Of a DNA stretch of 64,000 bases, positions 15,333 through 23,725 are shown one piece after another. The notes beneath the pieces are model-generated. The model saw nothing but the letters and a program-made list of their open reading frames with translations. It was not told the origin of the DNA and did no database searches. This DNA comes from Streptomyces broussonetiae (GTDB lineage: Bacteria > Actinomycetota > Actinomycetes > Streptomycetales > Streptomycetaceae): contig NZ_CP047020.1 in NCBI RefSeq assembly GCF_009796285.1, positions 3,472,001 to 3,536,000 on the forward strand, read 5' to 3'. Numbering within the stretch: position 1 is the stretch's first letter; every line of letters begins with the position of its first letter. Position numbers and translations under genes: made by a program.

Positions 15333-17095
15333 CTACGATCGACCTGTCCGAGGGCCAGAAGGCGCTCGTAAATGCCACAGACAGTCTCTTTGCTGTTGCT
15401 TGCCCCGGTGCGGGAAAGACACGAGCAATGGTGACTCGATTCCTGAAGCGCACCGCCGAAGAGCCGCGCAAGGGAATTGGGCTAATCTCCTTCACCAACG
15501 CGGCAGTCGATGAAGTCCGTCGCCGGTGTGGAAGCGACAATGAGTCCTTGAAGGCACCGAACTTTGTCGGCACCTTCGACTCATTCCTCCATCGCTTCAT
15601 AGTCACACCCCTCTTCTCCAAACACTACAAAAAGTCACCGCGATACGTCCAGTCTTGGAAAGATGCGCCAACCGGCAATTTTCGCCTGCTTGACCAAAAT
15701 CAGCGTGATCTCATCCCCGGATCTGAACCCATCCAAATGGGTTGGTTTGATTTTGACCTTAATGGGCGCGCAACTCTTGTAAGTGTTCCTCAGCGCTTCG
15801 GGAAGAATCAGACTGAAACGCTGATGTCCTTGAAGGTGAAAGCAGAGGATGAAGCTTCCGACCGTTTCGGGCACCTCATTAGAGCGGGAACTGTTACTTG
15901 CGAGGCAGGAAGGATTCTCGCGGGTGTATGGGTTAGGGACCCCAGAGCGCGACAGGTTATTGCTCCGCTTCTAACAGCTCGCTTCGCCGAAGTTATCGTA
16001 GATGAAGCCCAGGACTGTGGTGCAGAAGAGCTACTCGTGTTGGGGTTCCTGCAAGCATGCGGGGTTCGCGTCGTTATGGTAGGCGATATTGACCAATCCA
16101 TCTACGAATTTCGCAGTGCGACGCCTCAGGCAGTGAGTGATTTCGCCCAAGCCCTACCCATTCAGCTAGAGTTGCGAGACAACTTCCGGAGCACCCCGGC
16201 CATCTCCGCTTTCAATAACGGACTACGCTCGGGCTCTCTCGTTGAGTCATCAAGCGGCAAGCACGCCACACTCTCAACTCCCGTGTATCTCCTGGACTTC
16301 TCCAAGCTCGACGAGATAGCACCTGCTGTGCTACGCATCGCAGAGAAGCACAAGCTTGGCGCTACTGATCTGATGGTCCTTTCGCATGCCGAGGCCCACA
16401 GTATGAAAGCCGTAGGAGTCGTTGACGTTGAGAGCGGCACCAGCAAGGTACTCGAAATCGCTGACGCCGGGTTCAAGCTCAAGTCAACGGATTTTGACGC
16501 CCGCACTCGCCTCAAGGCTCTTGAAAAAGTTGAGCGGTCTATCTTGAAGCTACTTACCGCCGACATAAAGACCGAGCATAAGAGCTTCGATCTTATCCGC
16601 GAGGAGCTTGGTGTTGAGGCACGATGGCTCCGCGAATTCGCGGTACGTATATCTATCTCTTTGGACGCTACGGAAAAACCTCGGGACACCTTTGCCGAAG
16701 AAGTGCGCACCTTTCTAAAGAACGTCGAATGGGGTCATCTCGGCACACCCACGGCGCGATCCATTGGGTCTATGTACAAAGCTCCTTCGGAGAAGTCATG
16801 GGGCAGCATCACCCATCTAACCGTGAGCCCATTGGTTCCCTACTCCACCGTCCATGGCGTTAAGGGTATGGAGTTTCGCGGCGTAGTGCTAATTATTCCC
16901 GAGGCACCAAAGAGTAAGGCCACGGAAGAGGTGTTGGATGCTTGGGAACGTGACCTCGACACCGAGGCCCGACGAGTTCTATATGTCGCTGGCTCACGTG
17001 CTGAGGAGCTCTTGATGCTTGCAGTGCACACTAGTCACATAGACAGGGTTGCTGCTCTACTCGATACCAGGGACATCCCTTACGAGCGAGCATAG
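15329..17095 (+). CDS. gajB: Gabija-like GajB: UvrD/PcrA-type helicase
   Basis: The 588-residue protein starts at TTG 15,329 inside the gajA stop. It has SF1 helicase motifs in order: Q motif (LSEGQKALVNA), Walker A (ACPGAGKTRAMVTRFL), motif Ia (ISFTNAAVDEVRRRC), Walker B (VIVDEAQDCGAEELLVL), motif III (VVMVGDIDQSIYEFRSA), motif IV (LRDNFRSTPAI), motif V (TVHGVKGMEFRGVVLI) and motif VI (RRVLYVAGSRAEE). UvrD-like GajB partners sense nucleic acid ends and activate the GajA nuclease in known systems. The protein is somewhat longer than the 494-residue reference GajB. Gene order and overlap with gajA support a functional pair. Confidence 0.8.
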   Translation: MTTIDLSEGQKALVNATDSLFAVACPGAGKTRAMVTRFLKRTAEEPRKGIGLISFTNAAVDEVRRRCGSDNESLKAPNFVGTFDSFLHRFIVTPLFSKHYKKSPRYVQSWKDAPTGNFRLLDQNQRDLIPGSEPIQMGWFDFDLNGRATLVSVPQRFGKNQTETLMSLKVKAEDEASDRFGHLIRAGTVTCEAGRILAGVWVRDPRARQVIAPLLTARFAEVIVDEAQDCGAEELLVLGFLQACGVRVVMVGDIDQSIYEFRSATPQAVSDFAQALPIQLELRDNFRSTPAISAFNNGLRSGSLVESSSGKHATLSTPVYLLDFSKLDEIAPAVLRIAEKHKLGATDLMVLSHAEAHSMKAVGVVDVESGTSKVLEIADAGFKLKSTDFDARTRLKALEKVERSILKLLTADIKTEHKSFDLIREELGVEARWLREFAVRISISLDATEKPRDTFAEEVRTFLKNVEWGHLGTPTARSIGSMYKAPSEKSWGSITHLTVSPLVPYSTVHGVKGMEFRGVVLIIPEAPKSKATEEVLDAWERDLDTEARRVLYVAGSRAEELLMLAVHTSHIDRVAALLDTRDIPYERA

Positions 17096-17155
17096 GTTGC
17101 TTGCTGCGAGAAAAAGCAGGACGCATTTCGGGTAGCGATCATCTAGCATCTGCGC

Positions 17156-18166
17156 ATGACGGAACGTCAGCGTGAACCACGTTCGAAGCCCGCGCCGCTT
17201 GACCTCTACAGTTCAAGCGCGACCCGCCTGGTCGGCATCGTGGACACCAACGCCCTGATGAGCAGCATCGAGAACGACTGCCGCCACGGACGTCGGTCAC
17301 GGCTGTTGAGGATGAGCGACAACGGGTCTGCCGTTCTCTTCGCCGCCGACCACGTCTTCGACGAGATGTACGAGCGCCTTCCACGCTTCGCGAAGCGTTG
17401 CAAGGTGCCCATGGCACCGCTGGTCGAGTGCTTCGAGGAGGCCTACCTCCCTGCCCTTCGGTTCGTCACCGTGTCAGGCCTGGATGCCCCCGACCAACAA
17501 GTCCTCGCCATCACCGACCCGGACGACGTCCCAACTGGCCTGCTCGCCAAACTCGTTGCCCCCTGCGTCGTGTTCTCAGACGACAGGCACCTCAAGAAGC
17601 CGGGTCTGGCTCCCAAGGAGTGGCGCGAGGCCGCTGCTTCGGCCGTGGACCTCGTCGAGGGATTCCAGGATCAGATCGTCACCATGAATGTCGCCGCCCT
17701 GCCGTTCCGGGGTGCGGTTGGGTTGCTCACGTTCTCCGGGCGCAAGGTCGGCGTCTCACCATGGCTACTCGGTGGCATTGTCCTGGGTACAGGTGTTCTT
17801 CTCCTCCAGAAGCCTGACCGGCGAAAGGCAACGGCTCAGGTTGTTGGCAAGGTCGTCGAGGCGATTGCCACTCAATTCGCAGTCGGCATGGCACAAGAAC
17901 AGCGTGGCATCGAGGGTCTGCGTGACGTCATCCTTCCGGCGCCTTCACGGCCAACCCTCCGACAGCAGGTCGCCATCGCGTTGGCTCGGCAAACCCAACC
18001 GATCCTGGCCGCCGAGGTACAAGAGCTGGTCCACGACCGTTTCCCGGACAAGCCGGCCGCGAGCATTCAACAGGTGCGGGCAGTGCTCGAAGAAGGTTCG
18101 GAGTTCGTTCGGGCGCAGCGTTACCGATGGCAGCTCGGACGCGAGGTCACACCGCGGACGCAGTGA
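17156..18166 (+). CDS. PIN-domain protein with a membrane segment
   Basis: The 336-residue protein has a PIN nuclease-like N-terminal half: VGIVDTNALMSSI (first Asp, residue about 30), acidic AADHVFDEMYERLP (about 63-76), and a C-terminal acidic cluster VVFSDDRHLKK (about 140-150). One hydrophobic segment follows (VSPWLLGGIVLGTGVLLLQ, about 205-223), then a winged-helix-like C-terminal part (RQQVAIALARQTQPILAAEVQELV). No antitoxin gene is adjacent, so a simple VapC pair is unlikely. It lies 60 bases downstream of gajB in the same direction, so it may belong to the same defence operon. RNA or DNA cleavage is inferred from the PIN fold only. Confidence 0.62.
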   Translation: MTERQREPRSKPAPLDLYSSSATRLVGIVDTNALMSSIENDCRHGRRSRLLRMSDNGSAVLFAADHVFDEMYERLPRFAKRCKVPMAPLVECFEEAYLPALRFVTVSGLDAPDQQVLAITDPDDVPTGLLAKLVAPCVVFSDDRHLKKPGLAPKEWREAAASAVDLVEGFQDQIVTMNVAALPFRGAVGLLTFSGRKVGVSPWLLGGIVLGTGVLLLQKPDRRKATAQVVGKVVEAIATQFAVGMAQEQRGIEGLRDVILPAPSRPTLRQQVAIALARQTQPILAAEVQELVHDRFPDKPAASIQQVRAVLEEGSEFVRAQRYRWQLGREVTPRTQ

Positions 18167-18202
18167 GCTCTTTCGAGTTGGCCATCGAACAGGTGATGGC
18201 CA

Positions 18203-18463
18203 GTGAAGCGCAACGAGCGAGGCCCCGGGCTGTTGATCGAGGTGTCTGACGTCTCAACCACATTGCTCGGAGCCTCGTTGGTCATCCATCCTGCCGGACT
18301 CTATCTACCACATACGCTCGTGGAGCTCGCCGAGTACGACCGGGTCGGCTACGAGCAGGGCGAGAACGTGCAGGTCGTCACCGACCCCGGCAGCCGGCTG
18401 CTGTGGCTCTCGCCCGCCCTGCCGGGCCGCACTTCAGAAGTGACTTCGGGGATTCAGCTCTGA
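18203..18463 (+). CDS. Hypothetical gene fused at its 3' end to an IS3 remnant
   Basis: The 86-residue frame from GTG 18,203 starts VKRNERGPGLLIEVSDVSTT and has no recognised domain. Its last 10 or so residues (SEVTSGIQL) are read from the antisense side of the IS3 orfA remnant, so the original 3' end has been lost or replaced. It follows the PIN gene by 36 bases in the same direction. The function is unknown and it may be a broken gene. Confidence 0.4.
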   Translation: MKRNERGPGLLIEVSDVSTTLLGASLVIHPAGLYLPHTLVELAEYDRVGYEQGENVQVVTDPGSRLLWLSPALPGRTSEVTSGIQL

Positions 18464-18754
18464 GGCAAACATCGCAGCTGCCGCCTTTAGTACGCTATTT
18501 GCGCGCCGCAGCTCCGCGTTCTCTTTCTCTAGTTTCCGAATCAACTCTGCATCAGCACTGGCAACTCCAGCACCATGCAATCCTCCCGTTTCAGCCTTCC
18601 TCACCCAATGCCGCAGAGCTTCCGGGTGAACTCCGAGGAGTTCACCCACCTCCCGCATGACACCTGAACGCTTAGGTGATTCCTCTCTCATCTCAAGCAC
18701 CAATTGCACGCCGCGTTCAATAACCTCTCGCGAATATCTGCGATGGGCGGGCAC
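18434..18754 (-). mobile_element. IS3-family orfA remnant
   Basis: The 106-residue frame is a typical IS3 OrfA: MPAHRRYSREVIERGVQLVL, the helix-turn-helix VGELLGVHPEALRHWVRKAE, and a leucine-zipper-like ELIRKLEKENAELRRAN followed by LKAAAAMFASEL. Just after ASEL the family match stops (NPRSHF, stop), and no orfB with the DDE domain exists downstream. It is therefore a dead fragment of an insertion sequence inside the larger element. Confidence 0.82.
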
Positions 18755-18892
18755 GATTCATCGTCTCCAAGGCTAATCATTTAGTCATGCCCGGCACACC
18801 CCTTGGGGGGTGGCTGTCTAGCGATACAACGAAGACGATTATGCACAGCTGTTCATGGTGGTCAAACGGGCGCCACTGTTCGAGTCGGAGCT

Positions 18893-19162
18893 GTGCCAGC
18901 ATCCGACCACCCAGACCCCACTCTTCATGCCTTTGGCATGCACCTGCGACAGTTGCGCGAAGCGCAAGGGCTCACACTGGAGGAGCTAGCCGAGGTGAGC
19001 GGGATGAGCTTCCGAGGCATCGTCTACATCGAGCACGGACGTCGAAATCCAAGCTTGACTACGATTCTGGCCTTGGCAAGGGGGTTGACGATCGCCCCAT
19101 CTTTGCTATTGCGTGTCTTCGATACGCCGAGCCTGCAAGGAGAGCGTGCGGAAGATTCGTGA
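18893..19162 (+). CDS. XRE-family helix-turn-helix regulator
   Basis: The roughly 89-residue protein has a standard XRE domain: LRQLREAQGLTLEELAEVSG, then FRGIVYIEHGRRNPSL and TILALARGL. GTG 18,893 is preceded by CGGAG and fits homologous starts; the frame extends to 18,803 without support. It sits between the IS3 remnant and the recombinase genes and could control the cargo or the recombinases, but no operator is obvious. Confidence 0.7.
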   Translation: MPASDHPDPTLHAFGMHLRQLREAQGLTLEELAEVSGMSFRGIVYIEHGRRNPSLTTILALARGLTIAPSLLLRVFDTPSLQGERAEDS

Positions 19163-19218
19163 GACCGCGTTTGAGATCTCTGTCGAGCGTGCGCGAGCAG
19201 GCGCCCTACCTTCTGTAG

Positions 19219-19638
19219 GTGGACGAGAGATTTCCCGCGGTCGGGAACTTCAGAGAGTTTGGGCGGGGCTGGCCGGACGGGCTGTGGTGCGCTGTCCGGG
19301 ACAAGGTGCTGGAGCATGCCGGCGAGCTGGTTCAGTACCTGCGCGCCGGTACGGTCCTGGTTTCCGCGACCACACTCGTGCGCTACGTCCTCAGCCCCTC
19401 CAATACCGTGATCGCCCTGAGTCGCTGTCCGGGCGACCTGACCCACCACTCACCCCACCGGCCACGACCGTCCGGCCGGTGGTCGAGGCTGGGAGGGCAG
19501 GGATCGAAGGGCCGACTCCGGGGCGGCCACTTGCAGGCGAAGTTGCCGGTTCTCCAATGTCAGCTGATTCACAACCCGTGCAAGGATTTCGACGTCATCT
19601 CTCAACTGGGCCAGTTCGTTCTGGTCCGCAGCCCGTAG
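19219..19638 (+). CDS. Unrecognised frame, probably a 3'-truncated gene
   Basis: The first 70 residues from GTG 19,219 (VDERFPAVGNFREFGRGWPD, then LCAVRDK-like and LSPSNTVIALSRC) look like real coding sequence. From about 19,440 the frame runs antisense through the 3' half of the TnpC-like gene, which is unlikely to be coding. I think a host gene was cut when the element acquired this segment. The function is unknown. Confidence 0.3.
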   Translation: MDERFPAVGNFREFGRGWPDGLWCAVRDKVLEHAGELVQYLRAGTVLVSATTLVRYVLSPSNTVIALSRCPGDLTHHSPHRPRPSGRWSRLGGQGSKGRLRGGHLQAKLPVLQCQLIHNPCKDFDVISQLGQFVLVRSP

Positions 19639-19887
19639 TTCCTTGAGTTTTACGATTTTTTTCCGGAGTCGCTTCTCCGCGTCGGTAATCTCTCCGCGTG
19701 CACTGACCTGAGCGTAGAACTCATTTTTAAGGTCGGGGTGGCGCTGCGTGAGCGCGTTGCGCGGAACTCCAGCTTCAGCAGCGAGTGCGACGATGGTCAG
19801 GGCGCCATTTGACTGCTCGGCGGTGCCGTTCAGGATCCGACTCATGGCCTCACGAATGCGGCGGCGTTCGTCACTGGCGGGACTCAT
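19450..19887 (-). CDS. TnpC-like coiled-coil accessory protein of the element
   Basis: The 145-residue protein starts at ATG 19,887, overlapping the previous stop by ATGA, with GGGGAGAA upstream. It begins MSPASDERRRIREAMSRILN, contains a helix-turn-helix-like part (LAAEAGVPRNALTQRH) and then a long coiled coil (KRLRKKIVKLKELRAADQ, LENRQLRLQ). Size, coiled coil and position after three recombinase genes match the small TnpC/DUF6262-type protein of Tn554-like elements, which helps direct integration. The Pro-rich last 20 residues may be junk. Confidence 0.65.
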   Translation of the reverse strand: MSPASDERRRIREAMSRILNGTAEQSNGALTIVALAAEAGVPRNALTQRHPDLKNEFYAQVSARGEITDAEKRLRKKIVKLKELRAADQNELAQLRDDVEILARVVNQLTLENRQLRLQVAAPESALRSLPSQPRPPAGRSWPVG

Positions 19888-21989
19888 GCGGGTTCTCCCC
19901 GGGCGGTGGTCCGATTGCTGTGGTGCAGGTCGGCGTACTCGCGCAGTCGCATCGCCTGCCCGCGTAGACGCTCAGCCAGCGGAAACGGGAGGCCTCCCGA
20001 ATCGGCTTGCCTTTCCAAGTCTTCGGCCTGGTCGCCGAGCTGGACAGCGTGGTGGTCGAGGCGGCCGATGTTCGCACAGGTCGGAACACAACTGTCGAGG
20101 CGGGGCGAGTCGTCATCCTTGATCCGGCGGCAGAGCGCTTTGTCCCGGTTATACACACACATCGCGAAGGCATGCGGGTTGTCGTGGACGGCCAAAGCCG
20201 GGTTGCTCAGCAGAGCTCTGGCCTGCCGGGCCGTGGTGATCACGCCCACGAAAGTTGGTGCTTGCGTCGCTGCGTGGATGAGTCGCCGAGCAGCGGGCCC
20301 TGAGACACCGGTGCCAACAGCAAGGTCGTCGTGGAGGGTGGCGAGAGTTTCAGCGGTCGCTCTTGCCATCTCGATGTCGAGTAGGTCGTGAATGCCGTCA
20401 CGACTGCGGGAGGCGTAGGCGGCGCTTACCGCCGTGCGCATATGGCCGTACTGAATCGCGAGCGCGACTAGGCCTCCGGGCCGACGGGCAATGTGCCAGG
20501 CCAGGGTGCGGCGGAACCGGGCGGTGCCGATCAGGCCCTCCGGGTCGGCGGGGATCACTTCGTGGGGGCGGTCCAGGCTGACGGCGAGATCAGATGCCCA
20601 GTGAGCAAAATGCTCGACGCGGTCGCGGAACGAATACAACGTCAGCGCCCTCTTGGCGTTCTTACGCTGGATCAAGAACTGGTGCGAGTACGAGTCGAAG
20701 AGCAACGCTTCGGACGGGACGATGCGTTCGAGGACACGGATCGCGGCGACCACGGGTGCAATGGCGACCCAGGGAACATCCCGCGTCCTCCCGCGGGACA
20801 GATGGTTGCCGTCCTTGTCTCGGGCGGTCTTGAACTCGTGCCCATAAATCAGGTGCCGTCCCCCGGGTTCCGGCTCGGGGCAGCAGCCCTCGTGAAGGCC
20901 CAGGACCTCGCCTGGTCTCATACCAGTGAGGTAGGCGATCACGATGAAACACGCAGTTCCCAGGTGCCGCATCAGCCCGCCGACCTCATCGAAGTCGACG
21001 GCGTCGGTCCATGGGCGACCGTCGATCATGCCGGTGACAGCGCAAGGCATGGGGCAGCCGCCGGGACGGGTCCTTTTCAGCTCCTGCCAGCGGAGGTTGC
21101 TTTCGAGAGCGTGCTGGACCTGACTGTTGGAAGCTCCGGTCAGGGCCGCAATGTAAGTAGTGGCGAATGCCGTCCTGCCCTGCCACTGGATCGTCGGGAC
21201 TGGCCTGCCGCTGGATTCTAGCTCGCGAAAGTAGGCCAGCAGGGTTGGCCTACTCATCTCGTTCGCCGCGGGGTTGTGGCGTGGGCGGGCCGTCATACGA
21301 CAGTACTCCGCCCAGGCCGCCAAGACATCGTCTGCGAAGTCCTCGACCATCCGCAGGGCCCAGATCAGCAGCGGCCCCATCGTCGCCGGGGTGATCGGCT
21401 CGGTGGCGTTTTCCCCGAGCGCTGTAGCGGCGGGAAGGTAGTCGTCGCTGCCCTCACGGCTCCAGGGGGGCTCGGCGATGCCGAGCGGGTGTGGGCTGGT
21501 GTGATCGAAGATCCAGAGCCGTTGCATCGCGGTGAGCCGATGACATACCGAGGACCTGGACAGGCCCTTGGCGCGAACGAACTGGTGGTAGTCGTGCCAG
21601 GCGTCTTCGCTGAAGTCACGCAAGGTGGTGATGCCGTGCTTGTGGCACCACCTGGCCAGCTCGGCCCAGTGCAACACAGTCTTGTGGATCCTGTACGGGC
21701 TGAGCCTCTCGCGCCAGGCCCCAGCCCGGCTGACTAGGTAGAGCGCCGGCACGGGCTCGTTGATCAGCCGGTAGGCGAGGAAGCGGCACTCCTCCCGGAG
21801 TCCACTGGGGAAGTTCGCCCAGTAGATGCGGCAGCGGACGCCGCCGGGATTCTCGATCAAGGGGTGCAGACACCACACCTGATCGCCGTAACGGGCGACG
21901 GGGCCGGCGCCCGGAGGCAGTCGGTCGGAGGTGATGAACGCTACGGCCGGGTCTGGCGAGAGCGAAGGCAAGTCGAGCAAGGCCGTCAC
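19884..21989 (-). CDS. Tyrosine recombinase, third of the trio
   Basis: The 701-residue protein starts at GTG 21,989, inside the stop of the preceding gene. Its catalytic C-terminal half has the first Arg box (TGMRPGEVLGLHEG, residue about 355), then RRTLAWHIARRPGGL and QYGHMRTAVSAAY, the expected H-x-x-R and GH...Y boxes. A Cys-rich stretch near the C-terminus (CVYNRDKALCRR, CVPTCANIG) is common in this subfamily. With the two neighbours it forms the recombination machinery of the element. It is longer than Tn554 TnpB (630 residues) but similar in layout. Confidence 0.82.
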   Translation of the reverse strand: MTALLDLPSLSPDPAVAFITSDRLPPGAGPVARYGDQVWCLHPLIENPGGVRCRIYWANFPSGLREECRFLAYRLINEPVPALYLVSRAGAWRERLSPYRIHKTVLHWAELARWCHKHGITTLRDFSEDAWHDYHQFVRAKGLSRSSVCHRLTAMQRLWIFDHTSPHPLGIAEPPWSREGSDDYLPAATALGENATEPITPATMGPLLIWALRMVEDFADDVLAAWAEYCRMTARPRHNPAANEMSRPTLLAYFRELESSGRPVPTIQWQGRTAFATTYIAALTGASNSQVQHALESNLRWQELKRTRPGGCPMPCAVTGMIDGRPWTDAVDFDEVGGLMRHLGTACFIVIAYLTGMRPGEVLGLHEGCCPEPEPGGRHLIYGHEFKTARDKDGNHLSRGRTRDVPWVAIAPVVAAIRVLERIVPSEALLFDSYSHQFLIQRKNAKRALTLYSFRDRVEHFAHWASDLAVSLDRPHEVIPADPEGLIGTARFRRTLAWHIARRPGGLVALAIQYGHMRTAVSAAYASRSRDGIHDLLDIEMARATAETLATLHDDLAVGTGVSGPAARRLIHAATQAPTFVGVITTARQARALLSNPALAVHDNPHAFAMCVYNRDKALCRRIKDDDSPRLDSCVPTCANIGRLDHHAVQLGDQAEDLERQADSGGLPFPLAERLRGQAMRLREYADLHHSNRTTARGEPA

Positions 21990-23725
21990 GAGTCGTAATG
22001 TCCGTTCACGAGTTGATGGATGATCTTGCGGTCCTGTGGAGTCACCCCGCTCTGCGCGGCCGCCCAGACGCCAGGGCCGATCCGGTCCTTCAAATCCGAC
22101 AAGCGGGCGTAAGCCTCGCTCCAGTCCGCTTGCCAGAGGACCGGTTCAATGACGCCACGCAGGCCCTCCAAGACCTGGTGCAGGTAGGCCAGACGGGGAT
22201 GGTGGTGAGGAGCAATGCGAGCGTTGGGGCACGCCGTGCAGAGGAGGAACGAGGCGGTGCAGCCGATGCCTGCCGATCCGAACGGGCTGGCCATGTAGTC
22301 AGAGCAGCCGTTTGTCACTGTCTCGGCATCACCGTTCTGCGGTGCGTCGATCAGGCGGGCCTGAAGCACGGTGCGGCGGGCCGCGTCCAGGGCCTCCTGT
22401 GCCCCGTCGGCGATGAGCGGGACAGCCACCGCGTGGGCCTGCGGTTCAGGGAGGACATAGACGCGGTCGTGAACATCCTGACTGTTCTGCCCCGGTTCAC
22501 GGCGGTGGACCACGTTGACCGTCTTCCGGATCCGCCTCATCGACACGCTCACAAGGCCCGTCTCCCTGATCCAGCTGGGCATGGAGTACTTCGTCAGCCC
22601 GAAGTTGAACTGCCCCAGGCCCGGCCCTGAGGCATGAGAGCGGTGCCAGACCAGCAGCCGATCCGGGCCCCCTGCTGCTGCGGTGTAGGCCCTGGCGTGG
22701 GCGGTGGCCTCAAGAGCCTCGGTGATAAGCCGGCCCGGCGACGTCGCCCCGAAGTCGGTGAAATTGCGGACCTCGCTGTGGCGGCTCTGCCTACGCCGTT
22801 TGGTGAGTTCGATCCGATAGACGAGCGTGCCGTCCCCGACGGAATCCGGGGTCGGGCGCGGGGCAGGCAGTTCGGAGATCGGAGTCGCGTTCAGACCGTA
22901 CTCTGCGGCGAACAAGACGCCTAAAGCAGCGACTTCAGCGCAGGTCAGGTACAACCGCTGCCAGGTGTGCCGAGGGTGCGAGCCGCCCAGCGCTTGCTCA
23001 TACGGGACCGGGACCCGCCATACTTGCCGCTGCCCGTGGCTGGTGCCCGACTTTCGAAGCTGACGAGGGACGTGGCCCTCGCGTGCCAGCAAGTCGAGCG
23101 CTTCACCGAGCAAATAACCGTCGGTGCCCGGCTCATGATGGCCTTCCCGCCATGCCTGAAGCGTCGCGGTATTCTCCCTTACGCGAAGAAGTGCCGCGCG
23201 GAACGTCCGGCGGGCCGCGAGCCGAATCGCGTCAAACTCCGCTGGAGTGTAGGCCCGTTCCTCGACACGGACTGGTGGGACCCTACGGGCCATAGCCTCC
23301 CGCAGCGGCTGGGACAGACGCGGATCATCACGCAGGAAGGACGCCACGGATCCGATTTCCTGAGCACCTCGCACCGAATCCGGGCGGCTGAGCCGCCAGG
23401 CATTCCAGTGCCCTGCCGTCATCTCTCCCAGATCTGCGGGTGGCGCATCCAACTGGCCAAGGAAACGGGAAAATGCCTCCACCAAGTACCAAAGGGCCCG
23501 GCTGGTGGCGACAGAGTTCCACCCCCCGCCGGGGGCGCATCTGGCCGCGAACCGTCCCGCTAGGTCCCGCTGCATTGCGGATCCGACGGACAATGCTGCG
23601 AAGTCGTAGATCCTCACCCGGCCCTGTAGATCGCGGTGCCGGACGATCAGGCCGGAGTCGTCAACGATGGCAGGCCGGTGGTGGATCTCTTCGGGCTGTG
23701 CCGCCCTGCGTCCGCGCGGGCTCAT
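21986..23725 (-). CDS. Recombinase-like protein, second of the trio
   Basis: The 579-residue protein starts at ATG 23,725, overlapping the preceding stop (ATGA). Its C-terminal half resembles tyrosine recombinases of this class (IELTKRRRQSRHSEVRNFTD, MRRIRKTVNVVHRREPG, QDVHDRVYVLPE), but the H-x-x-R and GH boxes are not clear, so its catalytic competence is doubtful. A Cys cluster (GIGCTASFLLCTACPNA) near the end probably binds metal. In trio elements the three proteins belong to different subfamilies and all are usually kept. Confidence 0.72.
   Translation of the reverse strand: MSPRGRRAAQPEEIHHRPAIVDDSGLIVRHRDLQGRVRIYDFAALSVGSAMQRDLAGRFAARCAPGGGWNSVATSRALWYLVEAFSRFLGQLDAPPADLGEMTAGHWNAWRLSRPDSVRGAQEIGSVASFLRDDPRLSQPLREAMARRVPPVRVEERAYTPAEFDAIRLAARRTFRAALLRVRENTATLQAWREGHHEPGTDGYLLGEALDLLAREGHVPRQLRKSGTSHGQRQVWRVPVPYEQALGGSHPRHTWQRLYLTCAEVAALGVLFAAEYGLNATPISELPAPRPTPDSVGDGTLVYRIELTKRRRQSRHSEVRNFTDFGATSPGRLITEALEATAHARAYTAAAGGPDRLLVWHRSHASGPGLGQFNFGLTKYSMPSWIRETGLVSVSMRRIRKTVNVVHRREPGQNSQDVHDRVYVLPEPQAHAVAVPLIADGAQEALDAARRTVLQARLIDAPQNGDAETVTNGCSDYMASPFGSAGIGCTASFLLCTACPNARIAPHHHPRLAYLHQVLEGLRGVIEPVLWQADWSEAYARLSDLKDRIGPGVWAAAQSGVTPQDRKIIHQLVNGHYDS

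Noticed and set aside
17156..18166. VapBC toxin-antitoxin pair
   Set aside because: No small antitoxin gene overlaps or precedes the PIN gene, and the protein is far longer than VapC and has a membrane helix.
19219..19638. Complete gene antisense to the TnpC-like gene
   Set aside because: Only the first about 70 codons look coding; the rest is the reverse of a recognised gene, so it is listed with low confidence only.
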